A stretch of DNA of 64,000 nucleotides from Alphaproteobacteria bacterium AO1-B (GCA_001890945.1 MLAX01000005.1:372001-436000); one strand, 5' to 3'; counted from the first letter of the stretch, positions 42,942 through 51,978 are shown. Notes: generated from the sequence alone by a model not told the origin. Numbers and translations: made by a program.

Positions 42942-43345
42942 CCTTGCGGCTTTCCATATTGCGTTTGCGGCAGATCTTCGGATTTGCCGTTTTTTTATGC
43001 GTGTGTGCGCTGCACAAAAATCCTGCCTATTATTTAAACAGTTTGAGCTTGCCTGTTTAAATATTGTGCAAAATTGTTGCCTGAAAAACCATCACTACCC
43101 CGCTCGAAAATCTGCTCGCCGTTAAAATTCTTAACCGGTAAACGCCGGAAAACAGCCGTTTATTGAATCAAATCTTCAAGTTGGCACGGTCTTTGTAAAG
43201 GAGAGCGCAACACCGGTTCGTGTGCCGACTGTCGGCGCCACCAAGATCCAAGGCCCATCCAGAGGGGAACAACGGACATAGAGGCGGATCGGTTGCGGAG
43301 CTTCTTCGCCGGGAAGGGGCACTAAAGAGGGGAATGGAACGAGCA
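42942..43345. other. Regulatory region upstream of glnK
   Basis: About 400 bases without a gene. The stretch 43000-43110 is AT-rich; a sigma-54 promoter follows at 43181-43196, and a 150-base untranslated leader then runs to the glnK start. NtrC sites could lie at 43000-43110, but no clear match to the TGCACC-type half-sites was found. Confidence 0.5.
43181..43196 (+). promoter_or_regulatory. Sigma-54 (RpoN) promoter for glnK-amtB
   Basis: TTGGCACGGTCTTTGT matches the RpoN consensus TGGCACG-N4-TTGC at the -24 GG (in TTGGCAC) and nearly at -12 (TTTGT in place of TTGCT). It lies 150 bases upstream of the glnK start, the expected place for nitrogen control by NtrC. Confidence 0.75.
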
Positions 43346-43684
43346 ATGAAAATAGTGATGGCCATCATCAAGCCGTTCAAGCTCGACGAAGTGCGCGATG
43401 CCTTGACCGGCATCGGCATCCAGGGGCTCACGGTTACAGAAGTGAAGGGCTACGGCCGCCAAAAGGGTCATACCGAAATCTACCGCGGGACCGAATATGC
43501 GGTCAGCTTTCTTCCGAAGCTGAAGATCGAAGTCGCCGTAGACGGCGGATCTGTCGACAAAGTCGTCGAGGTCATCTCCGGGGCCGCAAAGACCGGTCAA
43601 ATCGGGGACGGCAAGATCTTTGTCTACTCCATCGATCAAGTTGTTCGCATCCGCACCGGCGAAACCGACGCCGAAGCTCTTTGA
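43346..43684 (+). CDS. glnK: Nitrogen regulatory protein P-II (GlnK)
   Basis: A 112-residue P-II protein that senses ATP/ADP and 2-oxoglutarate and controls AmtB. The start MKIVMAIIKPFKLDEVRDAL and the uridylylation site Y51 in the T-loop (YRGTEYAVSFLPK) are intact; so are the signature GQIGDGKIFVYSIDQVVRIRTGE and the family length. The ATG at 43346 fits the family; another ATG four codons upstream is possible and lies close to the ribosome site AGAGGGGA. amtB follows 23 bases later, making this glnK in function. Confidence 0.94.
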   Translation: MKIVMAIIKPFKLDEVRDALTGIGIQGLTVTEVKGYGRQKGHTEIYRGTEYAVSFLPKLKIEVAVDGGSVDKVVEVISGAAKTGQIGDGKIFVYSIDQVVRIRTGETDAEAL

Positions 43685-43707
43685 CATTCAGGTAAGGAAA
43701 CGTACTC

Positions 43708-45036
43708 ATGAAAAAACTTGTCGCTAAGGGCGCGGCATCGCTGGCTCTTTTGAGCCTCTCCGCCTTGCCGGTATTGGCTCAGGACGCTGAAGCAGCTCCG
43801 GCCGTCACGCCGGAAGTCGCCTACATCTTCAACACGCTGCTGTTCCTGATCGGTGGTTTCCTGGTCATGTGGATGGCCGCTGGTTTCGCCATGCTGGAAG
43901 CCGGCCTCGTCCGCTCCAAGAACGTCTCCATGCAGTGCCTGAAGAACATTTCCCTGTACTCCATCGCAGGTTTGATGTTCTGGATCACTGGCTACAACCT
44001 GATGTACACCGGCGTTGACGGTGGGTTCATGGGCTCCTTCGGACCGTATTCCTTCGATGCGGTCGGCGGCGATGCGCTGGACACCGGTTACTCGACTGCA
44101 TCTGACTGGTTCTTCCAGATGGTGTTTGTGGCAACCGCAGCATCTATCGTCTCCGGTACCCTGGCTGAGCGCATCAAGCTGTGGCCGTTCCTGATCTTCA
44201 CCGTTGTCCTGACCGGCTTCATCTACCCGATCGCTGGTTCCTGGCAGTGGGGCGCAGGTTGGCTCTCTGAAATGGGCTTCTCCGACTTCGCCGGTTCCAC
44301 GCTGGTTCACTCCGTTGGTGGCTGGGCAGCTCTTGCTGGCGCGATCATCCTCGGTGCCCGTAAAGGCAAATATGGTACGGACGGTGCCGTTCATCCGATG
44401 CCGGGTTCTTCCATGCCGCTTGCAACACTGGGTACCTTCATCCTGTGGCTCGGCTGGTTCGGCTTCAACGGTGCATCCCAGCTCGCAATGGGCTCCATCG
44501 GTGACGTGACCGACATCTCCCGCATCTTCGCAAACACCAACATGGCTGCTGCTGCCGGTGTTGTTGCTGCGGTCATCCTGACCCAGGTCATGTACAAAAA
44601 AGTCGACGTCACAATGGCTCTGAACGGTGCTCTGGCTGGCCTCGTGTCCATCACAGCTGAGCCGCTGGCTCCGAGCGTATGGCAAGCCGTCTTCATCGGT
44701 GCCATCGGTGGTGTGATCGTTGTCTTCACTGTTCCGCTGCTCGACAAGCTGAAAATCGACGATGTTGTTGGCGCAATCCCGGTCCACCTGATTGCTGGTA
44801 TCTGGGGCACGCTGATTGTACCGCTGTCCAACGACGGTGCATCCTACGGCACCCAGATCGTCGGCATCGTCTCCTACGGCGTGTTCACGCTGGTTGCATC
44901 CGGCATCGTCTGGTTCATCCTGAAAGCTGCCATGGGCATCCGGGTCTCCGAAGAGGAAGAGGCTCTGGGTCTCGACAAAGTCGAGATCGGTGTCGAAGCC
45001 TATCCGGAATTCGGAACCGGCTCTCAGCGCATGTAA
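43708..45036 (+). CDS. amtB: Ammonium transporter AmtB
   Basis: A 442-residue ammonium channel with a signal peptide-like N-terminus (KLVAKGAASLALLSLSALPV, cleavage near QDAE), common for bacterial AmtB, and eleven helices. The twin-histidine pore pair is H201 (STLVHSVGGWAAL) and H360 (PVHLIAGIWGTL). The periplasmic mouth has the FWITGYNLMY motif. Cotranscribed with glnK under RpoN; GlnK plugs the channel when nitrogen is ample. A strong terminator follows at 45165-45193. Confidence 0.96.
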   Translation: MKKLVAKGAASLALLSLSALPVLAQDAEAAPAVTPEVAYIFNTLLFLIGGFLVMWMAAGFAMLEAGLVRSKNVSMQCLKNISLYSIAGLMFWITGYNLMYTGVDGGFMGSFGPYSFDAVGGDALDTGYSTASDWFFQMVFVATAASIVSGTLAERIKLWPFLIFTVVLTGFIYPIAGSWQWGAGWLSEMGFSDFAGSTLVHSVGGWAALAGAIILGARKGKYGTDGAVHPMPGSSMPLATLGTFILWLGWFGFNGASQLAMGSIGDVTDISRIFANTNMAAAAGVVAAVILTQVMYKKVDVTMALNGALAGLVSITAEPLAPSVWQAVFIGAIGGVIVVFTVPLLDKLKIDDVVGAIPVHLIAGIWGTLIVPLSNDGASYGTQIVGIVSYGVFTLVASGIVWFILKAAMGIRVSEEEEALGLDKVEIGVEAYPEFGTGSQRM

Positions 45037-45164
45037 ATCGCACTTTTGGACGGTCGCCAGAAATGGCGGCGGTCCGGCCCGGCGGGGTTTGGCTCAACAT
45101 CTTTCCCCAGCCGGCCTACCGAAATCTCCCAGGCGGTCTATTGGCTCGGACCGCAAACTTGGAC

Positions 45165-45193
45165 CCCCGGGGATTTTCCCCGGGGCTTTTTTT
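45165..45193 (+). terminator. Rho-independent terminator of glnK-amtB
   Basis: CCCCGGGGA (45165-45173), loop TTT and TCCCCGGGG (45177-45185) form a 9-base-pair stem followed by CTTTTTTT, 129 bases after the amtB stop. Confidence 0.9.
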
Positions 45194-45274
45194 ATGAAGA
45201 TCGGGGCGTAATGCCGCCGGGCGCAGGTGAGGGAAGCACTTGGCTACTTTTCGCAGGCCTGATTGGCGGGGCTT

Positions 45275-46402
45275 TTAGCCGAAAACGGCCTTCAAAGCCT
45301 TTGCTTTGCTCCGCAGTGAGCGCTCCAATTTGAGATCCGCAACCGTGAGGTTTGCGAGCGAAGATCCCAAAGGACCTTTTGACAGGACCAATGTTCCAAT
45401 ATCGACCCGGCCGCGCCAAAGCGGTTCGATCATGGAATGACCGGGGACAGCCAGAGAGTCCGCTCCAAGAATGCCTGGGCTTTGCAGGTTTTGTTTCATG
45501 GAAATGTAAGCAATCTGAGCACCCGGTGACATTCGTGCAAACGTCTCATTGAACGCGATCTTCCAAGAGAAGACGTGAGCCCCCTCAATGAAAAGGATGA
45601 GCGAGGCGATCAAGGTGTCTCCAGCCCAAAGCTGATCAATGCGAACGCCATTGTTCAAAGAGCGGTTCTTGATCACATTTCTGGAGAAGAGCGCTGTCTC
45701 CGGGTTGCTTGAGAGCGCGGTACCAGCGCGCCCTTTCCAGCCTTCGGCTTCGAGCTTCATAAACTCTTCGAAGCCTTCGATTGCCTCTTCACCCATTAGA
45801 TGAGCGATCCGAATTGGGCCGTGATCCTCCAGCCGGCGCAATTGTCTGCGCATTTCCTTGCGGCGCTTTCCGGACATCGCTGTTTTGTATTGGATTTCTC
45901 CAAGCTCTCCGGAACTGTGACCTGCGCGGGAAAGCTTCTCGGCCCAGCGGCTTTCCCAGCCGGTTATCTCCTCAGCCACCGATGCAACCCGGCTCTTACA
46001 GGGCAGAAGGGGCATGGCCATGAGGTTTGCCGATCCGGCCCCAGCCTGGACAAATGCAGCGACATCGTCAGGTCCGCCCGTGTCACGCAAAAGCGGCGTC
46101 CCGAGCGGCGCATAGTAAGAAGTCCATGTCGTCTTGATTGGAACAGCAAGCCCTGCCCGGCGACGCCCGATAGGTGCTGCCATTCGCCAGTCTTCGGAAC
46201 TCTTTGCCCGTATCACCAGGAGGCGAACCGTTGCTGAGGGAAAGGCCTTCAGAAAAGGCTGAAGAAACCCCGGTGTGAAGAAAGGATTTGGATCATAGGA
46301 GTTGTCCGCCAGATCCTGCCATTGTTCCAGCGGCGTTTCGGGCGCGAGCGGGTCGAGCCAGAGGACTTCCAGCTGATCCTTCCTATCCGATGGATCGGTC
46401 AA
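45275..46402 (-). CDS. GNAT/CelD (BcsL)-like acetyltransferase
   Basis: A 375-residue protein with the FemAB/CelD-like double-GNAT plan. The opening (DQLEVLWLDPLAPETPLEQWQ, then NPFFTPGFLQPFLKAFP) and the core KRRKEMRRQLRRLEDHG, then GFEEFMKLEAEGWKG are characteristic of acetyltransferases used in polysaccharide or cellulose biosynthesis. Its ATG overlaps the stop of the flippase gene, so the pair is coupled. A role in acylating an exported polysaccharide is inferred from this pairing. Confidence 0.8.
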   Translation of the reverse strand: MTDPSDRKDQLEVLWLDPLAPETPLEQWQDLADNSYDPNPFFTPGFLQPFLKAFPSATVRLLVIRAKSSEDWRMAAPIGRRRAGLAVPIKTTWTSYYAPLGTPLLRDTGGPDDVAAFVQAGAGSANLMAMPLLPCKSRVASVAEEITGWESRWAEKLSRAGHSSGELGEIQYKTAMSGKRRKEMRRQLRRLEDHGPIRIAHLMGEEAIEGFEEFMKLEAEGWKGRAGTALSSNPETALFSRNVIKNRSLNNGVRIDQLWAGDTLIASLILFIEGAHVFSWKIAFNETFARMSPGAQIAYISMKQNLQSPGILGADSLAVPGHSMIEPLWRGRVDIGTLVLSKGPLGSSLANLTVADLKLERSLRSKAKALKAVFG

Positions 46403-47817
46403 GCGGCGGCGTTCCTAGCTTGAAACATCAATGGAAAAATGAACGTTGTGATATTGAGCTTTCGTTTGGCGGCAAAAGCAAGAGCGGTGGTTTCAAATAA
46501 AATTGCGCAACTCGTGGCAACTGCAGCGCCCATCAATCCGAGCCATGGAATGAAAAAAAGATTGAGAACGACGTTCAAGACAAATGTGGTTCCATAAATA
46601 ACCGCACAGGTTTTCTGCAGCCCGGTCATGGTCAACAGTGCGTCTGCTGGACCGATGGAGGCACGTGCAAGCACGCCAATCATCAGCACGGCAATGAGCA
46701 GATACCCATCTGCGAATCCGGATCCAAACAATTGAAGAAGCCACGGGGCAATGATCAGCAAGCCGATGCCGGCTCCCACGGACGGCCAGAAGGTCCACTG
46801 CACCGCCTGACGCACATAAGCTGCCAGGCCGGTCATGTCATCGCTGTGCAGATAGCGGGAAAACCGGTGTGCGGAGGCGGCACGTACGGCAAAATAAACA
46901 AAATGCACCAGTGCCAGTGTCTTGGAGGCTGCGAAATAGATTGCGACCTGATCCGGTTCTTCAAAGAAGCTCACCATTATGACATCAGCACTGGTGATCA
47001 GCTGGAGAAAACCGTCGACAACCAGCATCGGCAGGGAAATCAAAATCCAGAGCCGAACATCAGTCTTTTTTGGCCCTTTCGGCAAAACCGGCTTTAAACG
47101 CTGGTTGAGGTGAACGTGCTGGTAGGCGGCGACCAGAAACGCAGACAAGACAGCTGCCATCGCCGCAGTGGTTGCGGTTGCCTTACCGGCAATGACCAGA
47201 AAAATCAGAATGATCATCAGGAGTGCCGCCGGACGCCAGATATAGGTTGGCAGCATTGCCAAGAACGGCCAATCATAACTGCGTGCGATACCGTCTTGTG
47301 CCATGGCGTAGGAGAAAAATGGCAAGGCGAGCAGGGCAACGGACAACGGAACAACGTAACTCGGATCGATCACCGGCTGCAGCAATGCGATGATCCCAAT
47401 CCCGGCACCGGCAATCGTCGATCCGATTAGGAACACCGAACGGCGGCTCGTGCTGATGAAGCCCCGGAGGCTGTCCGGATCTCCCGCCTCGCGGTACTTC
47501 GGAATAAACTTGCTGGCGGAAGAGGAAAATCCGCCACAGGCCATGACGCCAAGGATAATCACAAACGTCCAGGCGACGGCGAAAACGCCGTAATCATAGG
47601 CACCAAGCATTCGTGCGAGGACAACCTGGGACAGATAGGCAAGCGCTGCGCCGCCAACACGAATTCCGAACGTTGCGATGGCCATCCGCTGTGCGGCTTG
47701 ATTGTCCGTTCCGCCCGACCCCAATAAGCCAAACGCCCGCGTGGCCAGTTGTTTCAACTGCGCAGCAAGGGTCGCGTCCTGACCGGTATTGGGCGTCGAG
47801 TTGTCCGGAGACTGCAC
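46399..47817 (-). CDS. Polysaccharide flippase (Wzx/MurJ-like, MATE-type fold)
   Basis: A 472-residue membrane protein with about 12-14 helices and the lipopolysaccharide/oligosaccharide flippase pattern: GGAALAYLSQVVLARMLGAYDYG near the start, SSASKFIPKYREAGDPDSLRGF, and GIGLLIIAPWLLQLFGSGFADGY late. It should flip lipid-linked glycans across the inner membrane. It is coupled by a four-base overlap to the CelD-like acetyltransferase gene. No glycosyltransferase or Wzy is adjacent. Confidence 0.87.
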   Translation of the reverse strand: MQSPDNSTPNTGQDATLAAQLKQLATRAFGLLGSGGTDNQAAQRMAIATFGIRVGGAALAYLSQVVLARMLGAYDYGVFAVAWTFVIILGVMACGGFSSSASKFIPKYREAGDPDSLRGFISTSRRSVFLIGSTIAGAGIGIIALLQPVIDPSYVVPLSVALLALPFFSYAMAQDGIARSYDWPFLAMLPTYIWRPAALLMIILIFLVIAGKATATTAAMAAVLSAFLVAAYQHVHLNQRLKPVLPKGPKKTDVRLWILISLPMLVVDGFLQLITSADVIMVSFFEEPDQVAIYFAASKTLALVHFVYFAVRAASAHRFSRYLHSDDMTGLAAYVRQAVQWTFWPSVGAGIGLLIIAPWLLQLFGSGFADGYLLIAVLMIGVLARASIGPADALLTMTGLQKTCAVIYGTTFVLNVVLNLFFIPWLGLMGAAVATSCAILFETTALAFAAKRKLNITTFIFPLMFQARNAAA

Positions 47818-48015
47818 GAAAAAATCCTTTTGCGTATTCTTCCGTATTTATGACATGGGGACATTAACATTCCGTGGCTTGCTGCTGTGGCAAGGCCAAG
47901 ACGACAACGTACTGATCACAATGCAGAGTGATTTGAGTTTCAGAGTGCGCTTGCCATTTCCCTCAAGATCGCACTAACAAGGCGGACGATCTTTACGACT
48001 TTCCGGAGCGGTGTC

Positions 48016-48678
48016 CTGACCCTTATTGCTGAGAACCTGACCATTGATCGCGGCGGGCGCCGGGTGTTTCAAAACCTCTCTTTTACTCTCAGCCAAGGCA
48101 CCGCCCTTGTGGTGACCGGCGCGAATGGTATCGGCAAGTCTTCATTGTTGCGCACCCTGGCGGGCCTGGTTGCTCTGGCGGGTGGCATGATCCGTTACGA
48201 GAGCGGTGAAGACGACAGGCCAGCGCATGAACACGCTCATTATTTCGGCCATCAAGACTCGGTGAAGCCAGCATTGTCGGTGCTCGAAAATCTTGAGTTC
48301 TGGCAAAGTTTTACAGCACCTACGGCTGCAACTGGTTTTGCCGGCGAGTTGCGTAAGCCGATGGAGGCTTTGGAACTGCTCGGGATTGGTCATACCGCAC
48401 ACTTGCCCGCTGCCTATCTGTCTGCGGGTCAAAAACGGCGGTTGTCGTTGTCCCGGCTGTTGGTAACTGCGCGGCCGATCTGGTTGATGGACGAGCCGAC
48501 CTCTGCACTGGACAAGAATTCCGAAGCCCTGCTTCTGAGTTTGATGAATGGCCACCTGGAAGCCGGTGGCTTGATCGTGACGGCGACCCACACCGAGTTG
48601 GCGTTGGCCAAAATCCAAACACTGCATCTGGAAGCTGCCCAACCGGCTGAGCAAGCCCTTGAGGAGGGCTTCCTATGA
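48016..48678 (+). CDS. ccmA: Heme exporter ATP-binding protein CcmA
   Basis: CcmA is the ATPase of the CcmABCD heme-handling complex of system I cytochrome c maturation. Walker A is VTGANGIGKSSLLRTLAGL, the signature is LSAGQKRRLSLSRLL and Walker B is IWLMDEPTSALD. No ATG lies near the conserved N-terminus. An internal GTG (48064) would remove the first strand of the fold (LIAENLTIDRGGRRVF). I therefore start at CTG 48016, seven bases after GGAG; this start is unusual and not certain. It overlaps ccmB by four bases (ATGA). Confidence 0.88.
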   Translation: MTLIAENLTIDRGGRRVFQNLSFTLSQGTALVVTGANGIGKSSLLRTLAGLVALAGGMIRYESGEDDRPAHEHAHYFGHQDSVKPALSVLENLEFWQSFTAPTAATGFAGELRKPMEALELLGIGHTAHLPAAYLSAGQKRRLSLSRLLVTARPIWLMDEPTSALDKNSEALLLSLMNGHLEAGGLIVTATHTELALAKIQTLHLEAAQPAEQALEEGFL

Positions 48679-49346
48679 CAGGCTGGGCGATGGCGTTGTT
48701 TCAACGGGACTTGAGGCTGTCGGTGCGGGTGGGCGGCAGTGCCTTGGTCGGTGTTTTGTTTTTCCTGGCTGTTGTGACGGTCATTCCTTTCGGTGTTGGC
48801 CCGGATCTCAATCTATTGGCACGGATCGGTCCCGCGATCCTTTGGATCGGGGCCTTGCTGGCAACGCTGCTCGGACTGGATCGCCTGTTTCAAGCGGACC
48901 GGGATGATGGAACACTTGATCTGATGCTGATGGCGGGACGCCCCCTAGAGCTGGTTGTCCTGATCAAATGTCTGGCGCATTGGACCGCGACAGGTTTGCC
49001 CCTGGTGGTCGCAGCGCCCGTGCTCGGTATCTTCTTGAACCTAGATCCGGTCTCCATGGCGGCGGTCACTGCAACGCTGCTGGTTGGAACCCCGGCGCTT
49101 ACGCTAATTGGCGCAATCGGCGCGTCGCTGACGGTCTCCCTGCGCCGTGGTGGCCTCTTGCTGGCCGTTCTGGTTGTCCCGCTCGCGATCCCTGTTCTGA
49201 TTTTTGGAGTCAGTTCGGCTGATGCTGCGATCCGTGATCCTGTGCCTTTCCTGACGCCGTTTCTGATCCTCTGTGCGTTGTCTCTCATTGCGGCCGTTGT
49301 CGGCCCGATAGCATCTGCCACAGCACTGCGATTTGCGTCAGACTAA
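48675..49346 (+). CDS. ccmB: Heme exporter protein CcmB
   Basis: A 223-residue six-helix membrane subunit of the CcmABCD complex. It starts ALFQRDLRLSVRVGGSALVGVLF and has the conserved GLDRLFQADRDDGTLDLMLM segment after the second helix, then VVLIKCLAHWTATGLPLV. Its ATG overlaps the ccmA stop; ccmC follows after 80 bases. Confidence 0.95.
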   Translation: MTGWAMALFQRDLRLSVRVGGSALVGVLFFLAVVTVIPFGVGPDLNLLARIGPAILWIGALLATLLGLDRLFQADRDDGTLDLMLMAGRPLELVVLIKCLAHWTATGLPLVVAAPVLGIFLNLDPVSMAAVTATLLVGTPALTLIGAIGASLTVSLRRGGLLLAVLVVPLAIPVLIFGVSSADAAIRDPVPFLTPFLILCALSLIAAVVGPIASATALRFASD

Positions 49347-49426
49347 CGCCATATTGATCGCCCTCAATGCCTCCTGCGGCAGACTTGTCCATTGAAGCAG
49401 GCAAAGCTCTAGATTAGAACGGTTCC

Positions 49427-50191
49427 ATGGCATTCTGGGATTACGCAAATCCGACGCGGTTTTTGAGGTTCGTGCAGGTGGTCCTCCCCTGGTTGACAGG
49501 GCTGTGTCTCCTGTTGTTCGCGGTCGGGCTTTACATGAGCTTCTTCGTCGCGCCGGAGGACTATCAGCAAGGGGACACGGTGCGGATCATGTACATCCAT
49601 GTCCCGGCCGCCTGGCTGTGCATGATGTGCTACTCGGTCATGACCCTGTCGTCGATCGGCACTCTGGTCTGGAAGCATCCGCTGGCGGACGTTTCGGCGA
49701 AAAGTGCTGCTCCGATCGGTGCCGCCTTCACCTTTATGGCGCTCGTGACCGGCTCCTTGTGGGGCAAGCCCATGTGGGGCACCTACTGGGTCTGGGATGC
49801 CCGCCTGACGTCCGTCCTCGTCCTTTTCATCATGTATCTGGGCCTGATGACACTGTGGCGCACGATGGAAGACCCGATCAAGGCCGGGAAAGCTGCGGCT
49901 GTTCTGACCCTCGTCGGTGCCCTCAACCTGCCGATCATCAAATTTTCCGTCGATTGGTGGAACACACTTCATCAGCCGGCGAGTGTGATGCGGTTTGATG
50001 GCCCGACCATTCACCCGGATATCTTGTGGCCGCTGTTGGTGATGGCCGTTGCCTTCACGCTGATGTTCTTCGTTCTTCACTTGATGGCCATGCGCAATGA
50101 AATCCTGCGGCGGCGTGTCCGCGCTCTGCGGATGCGTGCAGCGAGTGCCGCACAGCCAGGTCCTGCCGGGGCCGCCCAACCTGCGGAGTGA
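49427..50191 (+). CDS. ccmC: Heme exporter/handling protein CcmC
   Basis: A 254-residue heme-handling protein with six helices. The tryptophan-rich WWD-type domain is GKPMWGTYWVWDARLTSVL, and the flanking periplasmic histidines lie in MYIHVPAAWLCMMC and WWNTLHQPASVMRFDGP. CcmC loads heme onto CcmE; no ccmE is in the window. It is followed directly by ccmD. The C-terminal tail is alanine- and proline-rich. Confidence 0.95.
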   Translation: MAFWDYANPTRFLRFVQVVLPWLTGLCLLLFAVGLYMSFFVAPEDYQQGDTVRIMYIHVPAAWLCMMCYSVMTLSSIGTLVWKHPLADVSAKSAAPIGAAFTFMALVTGSLWGKPMWGTYWVWDARLTSVLVLFIMYLGLMTLWRTMEDPIKAGKAAAVLTLVGALNLPIIKFSVDWWNTLHQPASVMRFDGPTIHPDILWPLLVMAVAFTLMFFVLHLMAMRNEILRRRVRALRMRAASAAQPGPAGAAQPAE

Positions 50192-50195
50192 CGTC

Positions 50196-50378
50196 ATGGA
50201 TCTTGGACCACACGCCGGATTTATCCTCGCCTCTTATGGCCTGTGCCTATTAACGGTCCTGGTCCTGATCGCCTGGGTGCGATTGGACAAGGCCGCGCAG
50301 GAAAAAGCTCTGAACGATCTCGCTGACCAAGGCATCAAACGCGCACGGCCGGAAGACAGGAGCACTCAGGCCTCATGA
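50196..50378 (+). CDS. ccmD: Heme exporter protein CcmD
   Basis: A 60-residue protein, four bases after ccmC, with the typical MDLGPHAGFILASYG opening, one membrane helix (about 10-29) and a charged cytoplasmic tail. CcmD helps release holo-CcmE from CcmABC. Its stop overlaps the ccmG start as ATGA. Confidence 0.93.
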   Translation: MDLGPHAGFILASYGLCLLTVLVLIAWVRLDKAAQEKALNDLADQGIKRARPEDRSTQAS

Positions 50379-50980
50379 GCACATTTGAAAATGGTTCGGG
50401 ATCTGAGCCCAAAAAACGTGGCTTTCCGGTCCTCGTTCTGCTGCCCTTGATTGTTTTTGCAGCGCTTGCCGGGCTGTTCCTGTTTCAGCTAACGCTCGGA
50501 GACGACCCGAGCAAGATCCCATCCGCGCTGATCAATAAACCTGCGCCGGAGTTTTCCTTGGAGCCGCTTGAGGGCTTGTCTGAAAACGGCGCTCCGATGC
50601 CCGGATTTTCGCGTGAGGACCTGATCGGTCAGGTTTCCGTCGTGAACATCTTTGCGTCCTGGTGCGGCCCGTGCCGGCAGGAGCATCCGCTCCTGGAAGA
50701 ATTGGCGAAGCTGGATGGGTTCCAGCTCCTGGGGATCAACTACAAGGACAAAGCCGCGAACGCGCGCCGGTTCCTTGGAAGTCTCGGCAACCCTTATGAC
50801 CGCATTGGCGTCGATGACAGCGGACGGACAGCCATCAACTGGGGTGTCTACGGCGTTCCGGAAACCTTCATTGTCGATAAGACCGGCACCATCCGCTACA
50901 AGTTCATCGGCCCGCTCGATCCGCAAAGCTATGAGACTGGTTTCCTTCCGGAACTGCGGAAGATTATGGCCGAGGGGTGA
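50375..50980 (+). CDS. ccmG: Thiol:disulfide interchange protein CcmG (DsbE)
   Basis: A 201-residue membrane-anchored thioredoxin-like protein that reduces apocytochrome c cysteines. One N-terminal helix (GFPVLVLLPLIVFAALAGLF) is followed by the periplasmic domain with redox motif WCGPC in NIFASWCGPCRQEHPLLEEL and the cis-proline region YGVPETFIVDKTG. KPAPEFSLEPLEGL is typical of the family. It is translationally coupled to ccmD. Confidence 0.95.
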   Translation: MSTFENGSGSEPKKRGFPVLVLLPLIVFAALAGLFLFQLTLGDDPSKIPSALINKPAPEFSLEPLEGLSENGAPMPGFSREDLIGQVSVVNIFASWCGPCRQEHPLLEELAKLDGFQLLGINYKDKAANARRFLGSLGNPYDRIGVDDSGRTAINWGVYGVPETFIVDKTGTIRYKFIGPLDPQSYETGFLPELRKIMAEG

Positions 50981-51123
50981 GACCTTCGCGCTGATCACGG
51001 GCTGTCTTTCAATTTTCACAAACGTGCGAAAAACCAGTGGTGCGCGCGCTATCACCGCCACGTGACTCGCTCTTTACAAGGTGCCTGCCTATCTTACTGA
51101 AAACAGTTACGGGACAAGAGCCA

Positions 51124-51897
51124 ATGGTGGGCATCCATACCCGGACAGCACGACACGCTGTCCGAGCGTGTTTCATTTTTGTTTGCGGATTATTTGCGGC
51201 GGGCATTTCCTCGAATGCTGCGAACGCGGGGCCGCAGAAGGTCGTCGAGCTCTTCACCAGCCAAGGCTGCTCTTCCTGCCCGCCAGCTGATCGGCTCGCT
51301 GAGCAGCTTGTACAGGAAGAGGGGGATATCCTGACGCTGGTTTTGCCGGTCGATTATTGGGATTACCTTGGATGGAAAGACACGCTTGCGAGCCCGGTTC
51401 ATTCGCAGCGCCAGCGCGCGTACGCTCAAAAGCGCGGCGACCGGTCGGTTTATACTCCGCAGATGGTGATCAACGGTGAAGAACATGTTGTCGGAAGCCG
51501 CGAAGCGGATGTCCGTGCTGCCCTGAAGCGTGCCGAACCGCTGGCTACTGACGTGACACTCAAAATCTCGGATATGGCCGTCGAGGCTAAGGTCAGCGGC
51601 GAGTTGCCTGCGGGTGCAAAAATGGCAACCGTCTATTTCCTGCGCGTGCAGGATGAAGCGACTGTGGACATTGGCCGCGGGGAAAATGCGGGCCGCGAAA
51701 TCACTTATGTAAACGTCGTTCGGGATCTCATGCCGATGGGCATGTGGTCGGGCGGCGAAGAGACGTTCCGCATGGCAAAGACGAAGCTGAACCTGATCAG
51801 CGACGCCCGGTGCATTATCCTGATCCAGGTTGAGGATAATGAGGGGCCGGGGCAGATCATTGGCGCTGCGGCGATGGATTGGAAGAAGGGTTTTTAG
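51124..51897 (+). CDS. DUF1223 family exported protein (thioredoxin-like)
   Basis: A 257-residue exported protein with a signal peptide (ACFIFVCGLFAAGISSNAANA) and the DUF1223 core: VVELFTSQGCSSCPPADRLAEQLV with a CxxC-like SCPP pair, VDYWDYLGWKDTLASPVHSQRQRAYA, then YTPQMVINGEEHVVGS. The fold is thioredoxin-like, so a periplasmic redox role is plausible. I begin at the ATG at 51124 since the codons before it are not family-like. It follows ccmG by 143 bases in the same direction. Confidence 0.88.
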   Translation: MVGIHTRTARHAVRACFIFVCGLFAAGISSNAANAGPQKVVELFTSQGCSSCPPADRLAEQLVQEEGDILTLVLPVDYWDYLGWKDTLASPVHSQRQRAYAQKRGDRSVYTPQMVINGEEHVVGSREADVRAALKRAEPLATDVTLKISDMAVEAKVSGELPAGAKMATVYFLRVQDEATVDIGRGENAGREITYVNVVRDLMPMGMWSGGEETFRMAKTKLNLISDARCIILIQVEDNEGPGQIIGAAAMDWKKGF

Positions 51898-51952
51898 GTG
51901 TTACTTCCAGCCGGTCCGCACAAGTTCTGAGAAATCGCCAACCCGCCAAAAC

Positions 51953-51978
51953 ACCCCGGCAAACAGCCGGGGTTTTTT
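51953..51978 (+). terminator. Rho-independent terminator after the DUF1223 gene
   Basis: ACCCCGGC (51953-51960) and GCCGGGGT (51966-51973) are followed by TTTTT. The rest of the 341-base gap to 52239 shows only a weak inverted repeat near 52042-52105 (ATTCAGG with CCTGAAT) and no gene. Confidence 0.85.

Noticed and set aside
43636..44787. A 383-codon open frame antisense to amtB
   Set aside because: It has a low-complexity, Asp/Glu/His-rich composition and arises from the strong codon bias of amtB; no ribosome site and no recognisable domain.
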